Shown here in pieces: positions 1 to 8,510 of a stretch of DNA of 49,286 nt. The stretch is from Planctomycetota bacterium. Its GTDB lineage: Bacteria > Planctomycetota > UBA8742 > UBA2392. Where the stretch lies: the NCBI GenBank assembly GCA_022071975.1, contig JAJVIO010000059.1:1-49286 (forward strand), written 5' to 3'. A model generated the notes under the pieces. The model was not told the origin of the DNA and did no database searches. It saw only the letters and a list, made by a program, of their open reading frames with translations. The first letter of the stretch is position 1, and each line of letters starts with the position of its first letter. Position numbers and translations under genes: made by a program.

Positions 1-594
1 GCCGTCGTAAATCTCGCTGACGATGCCCCAGTTCTGGGCCTCCTCAAAGCTGAACAGGCGGCCGGTCACCATCAGCTCAATGGCGCGGCTCTTGCCCACC
101 ATGCGCAGCAGGCGCTGGGTGCCGCCCGTGCCCGGCAGCACGCCCAGGTTCACTTCCGGCAGGCCGCAACGGCCGGCGTCGCGGCGCGCGATGCGGATAT
201 CCGCGGCCATGGCGATCTCGAGGCCGCCGCCCACGGTGTGGCCGTTCAGGCCGGCGACCACCAGCTTGGGCGTCTGCTCGAGGCGGCTGAGGGTTTCGTT
301 GGCGTGCAGGCAGAAGAAGTACTTCCAGTGCGGGTTGGACTCCTCCAGCATCTTGATGTTGGCGCCGGCGCAGAAGAACTTCTCGCCTTCGCCGGTGATC
401 AGGATGACGCTGATTTCATCGTCGAAGCGCGCCTCCAGCACGGCGTTGTCCATCTGGCGGAACATCTGGTGCGTGTAGGTGTTGGCCGGCGGATCCGAAA
501 GCTCGATCATGAAAACGCCCGGGACAGGACGGCTGGTCTTGACGACCTGCATCGACTCGCGCTCTTTGTCTACCGACGGTTGCTTGATGGCCAT
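1..594 (-). CDS. Enoyl-CoA hydratase/isomerase (crotonase family), C-terminus cut by window edge
   Basis: Crotonase-fold enzyme acting on CoA thioesters, most likely hydrating enoyl-CoA in beta-oxidation or a related acyl-CoA route in the cytoplasm. The 198 visible codons show the oxyanion-hole segment FFCAGANIKML and the conserved block GGGLEIAMAADIRIA followed by LPEVNLGVLPGTGGTQRL. Both glutamates used by true hydratases (in GGLEIA and LPEVNLG) are present, so a hydratase is more likely than a decarboxylase or dehalogenase member. The start is the ATG at 594, preceded by a GAGGAG ribosome binding site about 8 bases upstream. The reading frame is open to base 1, so the last quarter of the protein is missing. 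Substrate specificity cannot be read from the sequence. Confidence 0.9.
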   Translation of the reverse strand, partial: MAIKQPSVDKERESMQVVKTSRPVPGVFMIELSDPPANTYTHQMFRQMDNAVLEARFDDEISVILITGEGEKFFCAGANIKMLEESNPHWKYFFCLHANETLSRLEQTPKLVVAGLNGHTVGGGLEIAMAADIRIARRDAGRCGLPEVNLGVLPGTGGTQRLLRMVGKSRAIELMVTGRLFSFEEAQNWGIVSEIYDG

Positions 595-649
595 GCTGAT
601 ATCTCCTCAACTGCCGCCCTTCGCGGCCCGGAATGGTTTAGAATTCGAG

Positions 650-689
650 AATATGGCCCGGGACGGGCGAATTGACAAGCCCGGGCTTG
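650..689 (-). promoter_or_regulatory. Candidate sigma-70 promoter with palindromic operator for the crotonase gene
   Basis: On the minus strand TTGTCA (678-673, five of six matches to the -35 consensus) is followed after 17 bases by CATATT (655-650, four of six). A perfect 14-bp palindrome, CAAGCCCGGGCTTG (676-689), overlaps the -35 box and could be a repressor site. The predicted transcript would start about 50 bases before the crotonase ATG. Consensus match only. Confidence 0.4.
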
Positions 690-719
690 GGGAACTGCTA
701 AACGCCGGCCCCGGTGCGG

Positions 720-1484
720 CTACACGGCCGTGACGTAGCGGAAGGGCTCGGCTTTGCAGGCGGGGCAGCGGCGCTGCTTCATGAACTTGGAACCCTCGGC
801 CTTCATCTTCTTGTCGCAGGCCAGGCAGCGGATTTTGACCACTTCGTCGGGCAGGATCGGGTTGCCGGGCACTTCGCCGGCGCGCGGGCCCTTTTCGGCC
901 TTCTGTTCGACCTGCTCGAGCGACATGCGCTTGAGCGTCTGCTGGCTGGCGCCACCGGGGCCGTCGTCGCTGTCGGACGCGGGCAGCGTTACCGCGCGGC
1001 GCGGTGCGGGTTCGGGCTCGGCGTCTACGACGTCATCGACCGTGAACTCCTCTGGCGCGGGCGGTCGGGGTTTCACGGCCGCTTTGCCGACGGGGACATC
1101 CAGTTCCGAGTAGAGGGCTTCGCGGCGTTTGTCTTCCACCGCATCCTCGGCGCGCTTTTTGGGCCCGGAAACCACTGTGTAAACGACCAGCGCCACGAGC
1201 CACAACACGGGACAGGCCAGGATGGCGTAGAACACGCCGTCCGATTCGGGCAGCACACCGCCCAGGGTCAGCAGAATCAGCAGGAAGGGGCCGATGCTGG
1301 TGCCGTACAGCACCGGCGCCATGATCAGCGGGCTGACGTACTGCTTGCGCACGCACTCCATCACGATGCGCGTGCTGACCAGCGTCAGCACCAGCAGGAA
1401 CGCGAGCATGCCGTAGCCGAGGATTTCGGCGATCGAAGTGCCCTCGGTGACGGCTTCGGTTGTCTGCGCGGCTAACGGCAACAT
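720..1484 (-). CDS. Membrane protein with C-terminal CxxC-CxxC zinc ribbon (paralogue 1)
   Basis: Unknown function, 254 residues. After a short N-terminus there is a hydrophobic helix (residues about 17-40, GYGMLAFLLVLTLVSTRIVM) and two more hydrophobic stretches (about 50-100), then a long acidic/proline-rich linker and a C-terminal zinc-ribbon-like segment, IRCLACDKKM...RRCPACKAEPF. The start at 1484 (MLPLAAQTTEA) is preferred because the frame upstream reads into the neighbouring gene without membrane-protein character. It lies 20 bases after the stop of a similarly built gene (1505-2182), and a third relative is at 3326-3904. The ribbon probably faces the cytoplasm; whether it binds zinc, nucleic acid or protein is unknown. 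Confidence 0.75.
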   Translation of the reverse strand: MLPLAAQTTEAVTEGTSIAEILGYGMLAFLLVLTLVSTRIVMECVRKQYVSPLIMAPVLYGTSIGPFLLILLTLGGVLPESDGVFYAILACPVLWLVALVVYTVVSGPKKRAEDAVEDKRREALYSELDVPVGKAAVKPRPPAPEEFTVDDVVDAEPEPAPRRAVTLPASDSDDGPGGASQQTLKRMSLEQVEQKAEKGPRAGEVPGNPILPDEVVKIRCLACDKKMKAEGSKFMKQRRCPACKAEPFRYVTAV

Positions 1485-1504
1485 GGCGGCATGATAACTG
1501 ATTC

Positions 1505-2182
1505 TCAGGCACGCTGCAGCCGCAACTGCGGCGGCGACACACCGCACTTGGGGCAAGCCTGCAGGGCCTTGGCTTCGCCGGCCGTGGTTTTCCAGCGCCC
1601 CATGCAGGCGCCGCATCGGGCAATCACGGGCGTGTCGGGGGTAACGGCGGGTTGTTTCGGGGCGGGCGCTTGGGGTTCGGGCTCTGCTTCGGGCTCTACT
1701 TCCTCTACCTCTTCAGGTTCAGGCTGGTTTCGGGAGGCGCCCGGCAGCCTTAGCCCTGCCTGTGGCTGCGGCTTCGAGCGGTCCTTGCGTACCTGGGTGA
1801 GGGCGTGCCTGGCGCTCCGGCCCGCTGCCTGCTCCAGGTTCTTGATCCTGCGGTTGGCAAAAATCAACAGGCCTATGTAGACGATCCAGGAAGCCGGCAC
1901 GACCATAATCGCCCCATCCGGCAAGCGCGCTTCCATCAGTCTCGCCCCGCCGAACACGATCGCGCCCGTAAACGGCAGCAGCAGCATGGGGATGCCGATC
2001 GCCCAGCATTCTCCGCCGGCATCGGGCCACTTGATGATCACGTAGATGGCACCGCCGACCATGGCCAGCAGGATCAGCGCGCCGAAAATCATGCCCAGGG
2101 ACGCGCCAGCCTCAAACGACGCCGTGGTATCAGACCTCGGCGCGTGCTTTCCAGCCTGCGCAATAAACAACAAAAGGTTCAT
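1505..2182 (-). CDS. Membrane protein with C-terminal zinc ribbon (paralogue 2)
   Basis: Unknown function, 225 residues. Three to four hydrophobic segments (FGALILLAMVGGAIYVIIKW, CWAIGIPMLLLPFTGAIVF, VVPASWIVYIGLLIFANR) are followed by a charged linker rich in Glu/Pro and a C-terminal ribbon, RCGACMGRW...LQACPKCG. The ribbon is clearly related to that of the gene at 3326-3904 (RCKKCMGRWRTT...LEACPKCG), so the two are paralogues, and the architecture matches the gene at 720-1484. The start at 2182 (MNLLLFIAQAG) follows a GGGGG-rich stretch. It is probably cotranscribed with 720-1484, 20 bases away. Confidence 0.75.
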   Translation of the reverse strand: MNLLLFIAQAGKHAPRSDTTASFEAGASLGMIFGALILLAMVGGAIYVIIKWPDAGGECWAIGIPMLLLPFTGAIVFGGARLMEARLPDGAIMVVPASWIVYIGLLIFANRRIKNLEQAAGRSARHALTQVRKDRSKPQPQAGLRLPGASRNQPEPEEVEEVEPEAEPEPQAPAPKQPAVTPDTPVIARCGACMGRWKTTAGEAKALQACPKCGVSPPQLRLQRA

Positions 2183-2226
2183 GGGGCCCCCGGTGGATTG
2201 CGGGAATGATACCCACACCCGGGTTT

Positions 2227-2715
2227 TCAGCCAGCAGATTTGGACGCCGCTTCCAGCCTGGTCGCGACTTCACGCTCGTGCTGAAGCAGCCATTGCTTGC
2301 GCTGCAGGCCGCCGCCGAAGCCGGTGAGCGAGCCGTCGGCGCCGATCACCCGGTGGCAGGGCACGATGACGGCGATCGGGTTGGCGCCGTTGGCCGCCCC
2401 CACCGCACGCGAAGCTTGTGGCCTGCCCACGCGCTGCGCTATCTGCCCGTAGCTGGCCGTTTCACCATAAGGGATGGCGCGCAGCTGCTCCCACACCTGG
2501 CGCTGGAACTCCGTGCCCTGCGGTTCCAGCGGCAGGTCGAACTCCGTGCGCTCGCCCGCGAAGTATTCCGTGAGTTGTTTGCGCGCCTGTTGCAGCAGCG
2601 GGTGGTCGTGCTCACGCTCGGCGCGGGCGCCCATCTGCAGGCTGCTCAGGCCGGTTGCGCTGCAGGTCAGCAGCAGCGGGCCGATCGGCGATTCCATGGT
2701 GGTGCTGTAGTTCAT
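2227..2715 (-). CDS. ogt: Methylated-DNA--protein-cysteine S-methyltransferase
   Basis: Suicide repair protein that transfers the alkyl group from O6-alkylguanine (and O4-alkylthymine) in DNA to its own cysteine. At 162 residues it is the usual Ogt/AdaB length. The active-site motif IVPCHRVIG carries Cys120; the DNA-binding helix region [17 protein letters not shown] and the [13 protein letters not shown] loop before it are intact. The ATG overlaps the stop codon of adaA (ATGA at 2715-2712), so the two are translationally coupled. This corresponds to the Bacillus subtilis AdaA-AdaB split arrangement in place of the fused E. coli Ada. Expression is probably controlled by the adaA product. Confidence 0.95.
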   Translation of the reverse strand: MNYSTTMESPIGPLLLTCSATGLSSLQMGARAEREHDHPLLQQARKQLTEYFAGERTEFDLPLEPQGTEFQRQVWEQLRAIPYGETASYGQIAQRVGRPQASRAVGAANGANPIAVIVPCHRVIGADGSLTGFGGGLQRKQWLLQHEREVATRLEAASKSAG

Positions 2716-3266
2716 CGGGCTTTCCTCAAGGCGGAAGGCGCGCGGCCTTCCAGTTGCCGGAACACGGCATTGAAGCGCCGCAGGCTGGCGAAACCGCTGT
2801 CGTAGGCGATGCGCGTCAGGGGCAGTTTTGTCTTCTGCAGCAGTTGTTTGGCTTTCGCGATGCGGCTTCGTTGCCGCAACTGCGTGGGCGTCAGGCCCAG
2901 CTCATCTCGCAATGCGCGGCGCAGGTGACGGGCCGTCACGCCCAGGCGCGCGGCCAGTGTCTCGATGCGCAGGCCCGCATTCTTCTCCAGCATCACGGCC
3001 GCGCGTTTGGCCAGCTGAGCCTTGGCGTCCACGCTGGCGTTTCCGGGCGCGAGTTCCGGCCGGCAGCGCAGGCAGGGCACGAAGCCCGCGGCTTCGGCTT
3101 CTGTGGCCGTGGCATAGAAGCTGCAGCGGTCGCGGCGCGGCGTGCGGGCGGGGCAGATCGGCCGGCAGTAGATGCGGGTGGATTTGACGCCGACGAAGAA
3201 GCGGCCGTCAAAGTTGCGGTCGCGCGCGGCCAGTGCCCGGTAGCAGTTGTCGAAATCCAGCGCCAT
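2712..3266 (-). CDS. adaA: AdaA-type methylphosphotriester-sensing transcription regulator
   Basis: Zinc-bound sensor that accepts methyl groups from DNA phosphotriesters on a cysteine and then activates alkylation repair genes. Residues 1-75 form the Ada metal-binding domain with all four zinc cysteines (Cys34, Cys38, Cys65, Cys68; [13 protein letters not shown] and PCLRCRPEL). Residues about 85-184 are an AraC-type double helix-turn-helix ([21 protein letters not shown]...[17 protein letters not shown]). There is no methyltransferase or glycosylase domain; the methyltransferase is the overlapping ogt. The start at 3266 (MALDFDNCY) fits the normal N-terminus of the family. A 9-bp inverted repeat 16 bases upstream is a candidate binding site. 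Confidence 0.92.
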   Translation of the reverse strand: MALDFDNCYRALAARDRNFDGRFFVGVKSTRIYCRPICPARTPRRDRCSFYATATEAEAAGFVPCLRCRPELAPGNASVDAKAQLAKRAAVMLEKNAGLRIETLAARLGVTARHLRRALRDELGLTPTQLRQRSRIAKAKQLLQKTKLPLTRIAYDSGFASLRRFNAVFRQLEGRAPSALRKAR

Positions 3267-3281
3267 GCCCAGGTGATAATA

Positions 3282-3310
3282 GAAAGCGGCAAGACAATCT
3301 CGCCGCTTTC
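3282..3310. promoter_or_regulatory. 9-bp inverted repeat upstream of adaA-ogt
   Basis: GAAAGCGGC (3282-3290) and its perfect complement GCCGCTTTC (3302-3310) are separated by 11 bases and lie between the stop of the upstream gene and the adaA ATG. The half-site AAAGCGG resembles the AAAGCGCA core of known Ada boxes. It could instead act as a weak terminator for the gene at 3326-3904, but there is no clear U-run after it. Confidence 0.4.
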
Positions 3311-3325
3311 GGACGCGACAGTGGA

Positions 3326-3904
3326 TTACTCTGCCTGTTTGATGATCAGCGTTGGTGCTGAGTCGCCGCACTTAGGGCATGCCTCCAATGCGTTGACATC
3401 CCCCAATGTCGTCCGCCACCGGCCCATGCACTTCTTGCAACGGGCAAACACTGGCGTCTCCGGTGGAGCCCCGTTCGTCAGCAGGTCCAACGGGTCCACA
3501 CCTTCGAATCGTGTTTCCGCCGGCAATTCAGGCTCTTGCACCAGCGCAGACCTCTTGCGCACCGGTGGTGGCTTCGGCGGCTCCTCAAGCTCTGCACGGC
3601 GAATCTGAACCACCGAGTACACGAACAGCCCGATCCACAACAAATGCCCCCCCGAAGCACCAATCAACTCGACAGTAAAACTCTCTCCGGCAATCAGGCG
3701 GAGCCCCAGCCCGAGAAAGGGAAGTACTGCCAGCAACCCACCCACGAGAATGCGCCCGCCGGCGTGTTGTGGCCACTTCGTAAAAACCCACGCCGTCGCT
3801 GCGAGCATCAGAAATGGAGTAATGCAGCATCCGACACCAAACGCAGCCGGACGACCCGGCGCGGCATCAACTGCATTTGCCTGAAGTAGGAGGTGCGCAA
3901 GCAT
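3326..3904 (-). CDS. Membrane protein with C-terminal zinc ribbon (paralogue 3)
   Basis: Unknown function, 192 residues. Hydrophobic segments (CCITPFLMLAATAWVF, ILVGGLLAVLPFLGLGLRL, LLWIGLFVYSVVQI) precede a linker with EEPPKPPPVRKR and a C-terminal ribbon, RCKKCMGRWRTT...LEACPKCGDS. The ribbon matches that of 1505-2182 almost residue for residue around CMGRW, so the genes are diverged duplicates separated by the adaA-ogt unit. The ATG at 3904 lies 3 bases after a duplicated aldehyde dehydrogenase 3' end (3908-3966), which suggests this gene once followed an intact dehydrogenase gene directly. Confidence 0.75.
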   Translation of the reverse strand: MLAHLLLQANAVDAAPGRPAAFGVGCCITPFLMLAATAWVFTKWPQHAGGRILVGGLLAVLPFLGLGLRLIAGESFTVELIGASGGHLLWIGLFVYSVVQIRRAELEEPPKPPPVRKRSALVQEPELPAETRFEGVDPLDLLTNGAPPETPVFARCKKCMGRWRTTLGDVNALEACPKCGDSAPTLIIKQAE

Positions 3905-3907
3905 CTG

Positions 3908-3966
3908 TTACAACTGCACCCTCGCGCTCTTGGTTCGGGTCATGTTGGTGAGGCCGTGCAGGCCCG
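3908..3966 (-). pseudogene. Remnant duplicate of the aldehyde dehydrogenase 3' end
   Basis: On the minus strand this stretch reads GLTNMTRTKSARVQL followed by TAA, matching the real dehydrogenase C-terminus GLTNMTQTKSVWVQL (4508-4567). Over about 62 aligned bases only some six positions differ apart from a 3-base indel, and the similarity extends through the stop into the next start codon (GCATCT at 3901). No upstream dehydrogenase coding sequence accompanies it. It is a short direct repeat bounding the DUF4258/DUF2283 pair on the far side from the intact gene. Confidence 0.85.
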
Positions 3967-3983
3967 CTACCAGCCGGCGAGCG

Positions 3984-4250
3984 TCAGGCGGCGGTGGACA
4001 ATTCACGTTGCTGGAGGGGGCGAACTCCGTACGGCTTGAGCAGCTCGTTCAGCGTATCCGCGTCAAGCCCGTCGCGAGAGAGAATCTCTACACCGACAGC
4101 GTTACCCTGCTCGTCAATGTCCAGCAACACAGAGCCGGACAACCGCTTCGTCCTGGGCCGGCGCTCCCCCTTGGGCTCTGCCAAGTACAGGTATGCGGCA
4201 AAGAACTTACCGTCGCGGAACGTAACCTGCAGATATGGAAAATCAGGCAT
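3984..4250 (-). CDS. DUF2283-family small protein
   Basis: 88 residues. The core KRLSGSVLLDIDEQGNAVGVEILSRD matches the DUF2283 pattern (a strand-turn-strand with LDxDxxGxxxGIEIL). DUF2283 genes commonly sit next to DUF4258 genes, an arrangement sometimes regarded as toxin-antitoxin-like but, to my knowledge, not functionally established. Its ATG shares one base with the stop of the preceding DUF4258-like gene (TGATG), so translation is coupled. An N-terminal segment, PYLQVTFRDGKFFAAYLYL, extends the usual short domain. Function unknown. Confidence 0.75.
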   Translation of the reverse strand: MPDFPYLQVTFRDGKFFAAYLYLAEPKGERRPRTKRLSGSVLLDIDEQGNAVGVEILSRDGLDADTLNELLKPYGVRPLQQRELSTAA

Positions 4251-4507
4251 CAGTACACTTCGTACGCCGTTATGACGATCAACCGCATCCTGCCCTCATC
4301 CGGCTCCAGAACGACCTCCCAGGGAGCGTTCTCGAACGTCGTTTCCAGAATCCAGCGACCGGGTTCGTAATCCGGTTTCAACGCCAAACCGTGTTCCATC
4401 ATATCCCGCAGGTCTACTTCGTTGAAGCGGCGAACGATCATCTTCTCCCGCAGATGCGGGTTTGAAACGTCCAGCTCATACTCCCACCATTCAGGCCGCT
4501 CGGGCAT
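4250..4507 (-). CDS. DUF4258-like small protein
   Basis: 85 residues. The pattern HLREKMIVRRFNEVDLRDMMEHG, then YEPGRWILETTF, then PWEVVLEPDEGRMRLIVITAYEV, fits the DUF4258 fold (helix followed by a beta-sheet ending in a VxTAY strand), which is related in shape to RelE/BrnT-like toxins. The ATG at 4507 directly abuts the stop codon of the aldehyde dehydrogenase, and the gene overlaps the DUF2283 gene by one base. The two small genes are enclosed by two copies of the dehydrogenase 3' end and are probably cotranscribed with it. Toxin activity is not demonstrated and no catalytic residue can be assigned. Confidence 0.65.
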   Translation of the reverse strand: MPERPEWWEYELDVSNPHLREKMIVRRFNEVDLRDMMEHGLALKPDYEPGRWILETTFENAPWEVVLEPDEGRMRLIVITAYEVY

Positions 4508-4567
4508 CTACAACTGCACCCACACACTCTTGGTCTGGGTCATGTTGGTGAGGCCCTGCAGGCCCAT
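4503..4567. repeat. Direct repeat, intact copy (aldehyde dehydrogenase 3' end)
   Basis: Counterpart of the stretch at 3901-3966 in the same orientation. Shared blocks are ACAACTGCACCC, GGGTCATGTTGGTGAGGCC and TGCAGGCCC. The two copies are about 600 bases apart and enclose exactly the two small genes. Confidence 0.85.
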
Positions 4568-5959
4568 TTCTCGGCCGTAGCCGCTCAGCTTGTAGCCGCC
4601 GTAGGGCACGGCCGAGTCGTACCAGTTGTAGCAGTTCACCCACACGGCGCCGGCTTTGATGGCCTTGGCGTACTTGTGGGCCTTGCTCACGTCGCGGGTC
4701 CAGACGCCCGCGGCCAGGCCGTACTCGCTGCCGTTGGCCTTCTCGATCAGCTCGTCGAACTCGCTGAACTTCTGCACCGCGAGCACCGGGCCGAAAATCT
4801 CTTCGCGGCTGATCGTCATCTCCGGCGTGCAGTCGGCGAACACCGTAGGCGCCACGAAATAGCCCTTGTCGCCCATGCGCTCGCCGCCGGCCACCAGCTT
4901 GGCGCCTTCCTTCTTGCCCTTCTCGATGTAGCCCATGGTGGTGTCGAATTGCGCCTTGTTGTTCTGCGGGCCGTACTTGCAGTCTTCATCGAGCGGGTTG
5001 GCGCAGGTCATCTTCTTCGCGCGCGCGGCCAGCTTTTCAACCGTCTCGTCGTACACCTTGGCCTCCACAAACAGACGCGAGCCCGCCGTGCAGACCTCGC
5101 CCTTGTTGTAGAAGATCGCGGCCTGGGCGCCCTTCACGGCCGTGTCCAGGTCGGAGTCCGCGAAGATCACGTTGGGCGACTTGCCGCCCAGCTCCATGGT
5201 CAGCTTTTTCAGTGTCGGCGCGGCGTCGCGGATCATCTTGACGCCGACGGCGGTACTGCCGGTCAGGCTGATGGCGGCGATGTCCGGGTGTTCGACGATG
5301 GCCTGGCCGATCTCGCTGCCCTTGCCGTTCAGCACGGCCACCAGGCCCGCCGGGATCTTCGCCTCGCGGATGCACTCGGCCAGCAGGTTGGCGGTCAGGG
5401 GCGTGGGGCTGGCGGGCTTGAGGATGACGGCGTTGCCGGCAGCGATGGCGGGCGCGATCTTGCGCGCGGCCATCAGCAGCGGGAAGTTCCAGGGCGTGAT
5501 GCCGGCCACGATGCCGAGCGGCTCGCGCAGTGTGTAGACGAACAGGTTGTCGTTGACGGGGATGGTCTCGCCCTGCAGCGAGCGCAGCACCCCCGCGAAG
5601 TACTTGAAGTGATCGGCGGCCATGGGCACGTCGATGGTGAAGCACTCCTTGTAGGGCTTACCCGAGTCCATGGCCTCCAGGGCCGCGAACTCGTGGCGGC
5701 GCTTCATGATCTCGTCGCCGATCTTCCAGATCAGGTTGGCGCGCTTGGCGGGCGGTGCGGCCGCCCACTCGGGCTGGGCTTTTTTCGCGCCCTCGATGGC
5801 GGCGTCGAGGTCGGCCTTGCCGGCCATGGCGATCTTGGCGATCACCTCTTCGGTGGCGGGATTGATGTTGTCGAAGGTGCGCTTGTCGGCGGCGTCAACG
5901 AATTCGCCGTTGATGAACAGCCTGGTCGGGAATTCTTTCGGGACTTCTACGAGAGCCAT
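4508..5959 (-). CDS. NAD(P)-dependent aldehyde dehydrogenase (ALDH1/betaine-aldehyde type)
   Basis: Cytoplasmic oxidation of an aldehyde to its acid with NAD(P). At 483 residues it has the full length of the superfamily. The Asn of the catalytic site is in TPWNFPL (Asn158), the general base Glu256 in MELGGKSP and the nucleophile Cys290 in GEVCTAGSR; the cofactor loop SLTGSTAVG and the EEIFGPVL motif are intact. It groups by appearance with the ALDH1/2/BADH branch; the substrate cannot be told. The start ATG at 5959 precedes MALVEVPKEFPTRLFING, normal for the family. Its C-terminal coding end is duplicated at 3908-3966. A 7-bp-period repeat lies just upstream of the gene. Confidence 0.93.
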   Translation of the reverse strand: MALVEVPKEFPTRLFINGEFVDAADKRTFDNINPATEEVIAKIAMAGKADLDAAIEGAKKAQPEWAAAPPAKRANLIWKIGDEIMKRRHEFAALEAMDSGKPYKECFTIDVPMAADHFKYFAGVLRSLQGETIPVNDNLFVYTLREPLGIVAGITPWNFPLLMAARKIAPAIAAGNAVILKPASPTPLTANLLAECIREAKIPAGLVAVLNGKGSEIGQAIVEHPDIAAISLTGSTAVGVKMIRDAAPTLKKLTMELGGKSPNVIFADSDLDTAVKGAQAAIFYNKGEVCTAGSRLFVEAKVYDETVEKLAARAKKMTCANPLDEDCKYGPQNNKAQFDTTMGYIEKGKKEGAKLVAGGERMGDKGYFVAPTVFADCTPEMTISREEIFGPVLAVQKFSEFDELIEKANGSEYGLAAGVWTRDVSKAHKYAKAIKAGAVWVNCYNWYDSAVPYGGYKLSGYGREMGLQGLTNMTQTKSVWVQL

Positions 5960-5966
5960 GGTTTGG

Positions 5967-6001
5967 TCCAGAGGTCAGAGGTCAGAGGCCAGAGGTTAGT
6001 G
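5967..6001. repeat. Five-unit degenerate heptamer array
   Basis: Tandem 7-bp units TCCAGAG, GTCAGAG, GTCAGAG, GCCAGAG and GTTAGTG lie between tsaB and the aldehyde dehydrogenase start. The heptamer is the same as that of the array at 6750-6784. Confidence 0.85.
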
Positions 6002-6032
6002 AACGTGGGCCCGCGAATAAAGCGGCAGGAGG

Positions 6033-6752
6033 TCAGACTTCTTTGGCGCGTTCTTCGATGGTCTTGGCCAGTACGCGCCGGAAGTAGCGGGGCTGCACCG
6101 GCTCGCGCGGCAGGTCGGCGGCGCTCTGCACGTCGGCCAGCTGGCGGAAGGCTGCCAACGCCGCGCTGGCAGGCTTCAGCACGAACTCACGGCGATCGAC
6201 GAACAGGTGGTCGTGGTTGAACCTGCCCTCGTAGGGCATTACTCCCGCGCCGAACACGATGGCCTGGCGCTGCGCCTGCTCATGCAGCTTCTCGGGTGCC
6301 ACCAGCATGTCTTCGGTCTCGCGCACGAACTGGCCTTTCTCATATAGAAAGCGGGCGGTCATCACCTCATCGCGGCGGGCATCCAGCACCGGCCACAGCT
6401 CGCGCTTGAGCTCGACCGCGAAGTCCGGCGCCATCACGTACTGCAGCACCATGGCGTCGAAGCAGGAAACGCCCACCACTGGCTTGTCCAGCGCGAAGCC
6501 CAGCGCCGCCGCGGTGGCCAGCCCGATACGCAGGCCGGTGTAGCTGCCGGGGCCGCAATTCACGGCGATCACGTCCATGTCGCCGCGGTTGAGCGCGGCG
6601 TCGACCATGGCGCGGTCGATGCAGGTCATCAGCTCGGCGCCGTGGCGGCGCGGGCCGGAGACCTCGACCTCCGACTCCAGCTCGCCATCGCGGAGAACCG
6701 CGGCGCCGCCCATGTCGCCGGAAGACTCGATTGCGAGGATGATGCCGTCCAT
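6033..6752 (-). CDS. tsaB: tRNA threonylcarbamoyladenosine biosynthesis protein TsaB
   Basis: Partner and activator of TsaD in the last step of the universal t6A37 tRNA modification. At 239 residues it has the normal TsaB length. The ASKHA-fold N-terminus ILAIESSGDMGGAAVL, the motif VNCGPGSYTGLRIGLA and PVVGVSCFDAM are typical; the metal-binding histidines of TsaD/Kae1 are absent, as expected for TsaB. The C-terminal part (about 120-239) is less conserved. The ATG at 6752 overlaps the start of a heptamer repeat array. The gene lies between glmM and the aldehyde dehydrogenase, all on the minus strand, separated by repeat-bearing spacers. Confidence 0.9.
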   Translation of the reverse strand: MDGIILAIESSGDMGGAAVLRDGELESEVEVSGPRRHGAELMTCIDRAMVDAALNRGDMDVIAVNCGPGSYTGLRIGLATAAALGFALDKPVVGVSCFDAMVLQYVMAPDFAVELKRELWPVLDARRDEVMTARFLYEKGQFVRETEDMLVAPEKLHEQAQRQAIVFGAGVMPYEGRFNHDHLFVDRREFVLKPASAALAAFRQLADVQSAADLPREPVQPRYFRRVLAKTIEERAKEV

Positions 6753-6832
6753 AGAGGTCAGAGATTAGAGGTTAGAGGTCAGAGAACAACTACCGAGGTG
6801 TCACTGACCTCCGGCCTCTGTCCTCTGACTTC
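6750..6832. repeat. Inverted pair of heptamer arrays between glmM and tsaB
   Basis: Left arm: CATAGAG, GTCAGAG, ATTAGAG, GTTAGAG, GTCAGAG (6750-6784). Right arm: TGACCTC, CGGCCTC, TGTCCTC, TGACTTC (6805-6832). The right arm is the complement of the left consensus, so the transcript can fold into a long imperfect hairpin. The period is 7 bp on both sides, and the first unit covers the tsaB start codon. Confidence 0.85.
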
Positions 6833-6839
6833 TTCAGCT

Positions 6840-8444
<1,605 letters not shown>

Positions 8445-8510
8445 TTGAACCCCCTGCCTGAATGCGAACCGCGAGTTTGCGTGCGGCTTCCGGTATGGTC
8501 AAGCCGTGCA

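Noticed and set aside
3984..4507. Proven toxin-antitoxin system
   Set aside because: Pairing and overlap are suggestive, but neither family has a catalytic residue that can be identified here, so it is listed only as DUF4258/DUF2283.
4676..6220. 514-codon open frame on the plus strand
   Set aside because: Opposite the aldehyde dehydrogenase and the end of tsaB; composition is that of an antisense shadow.
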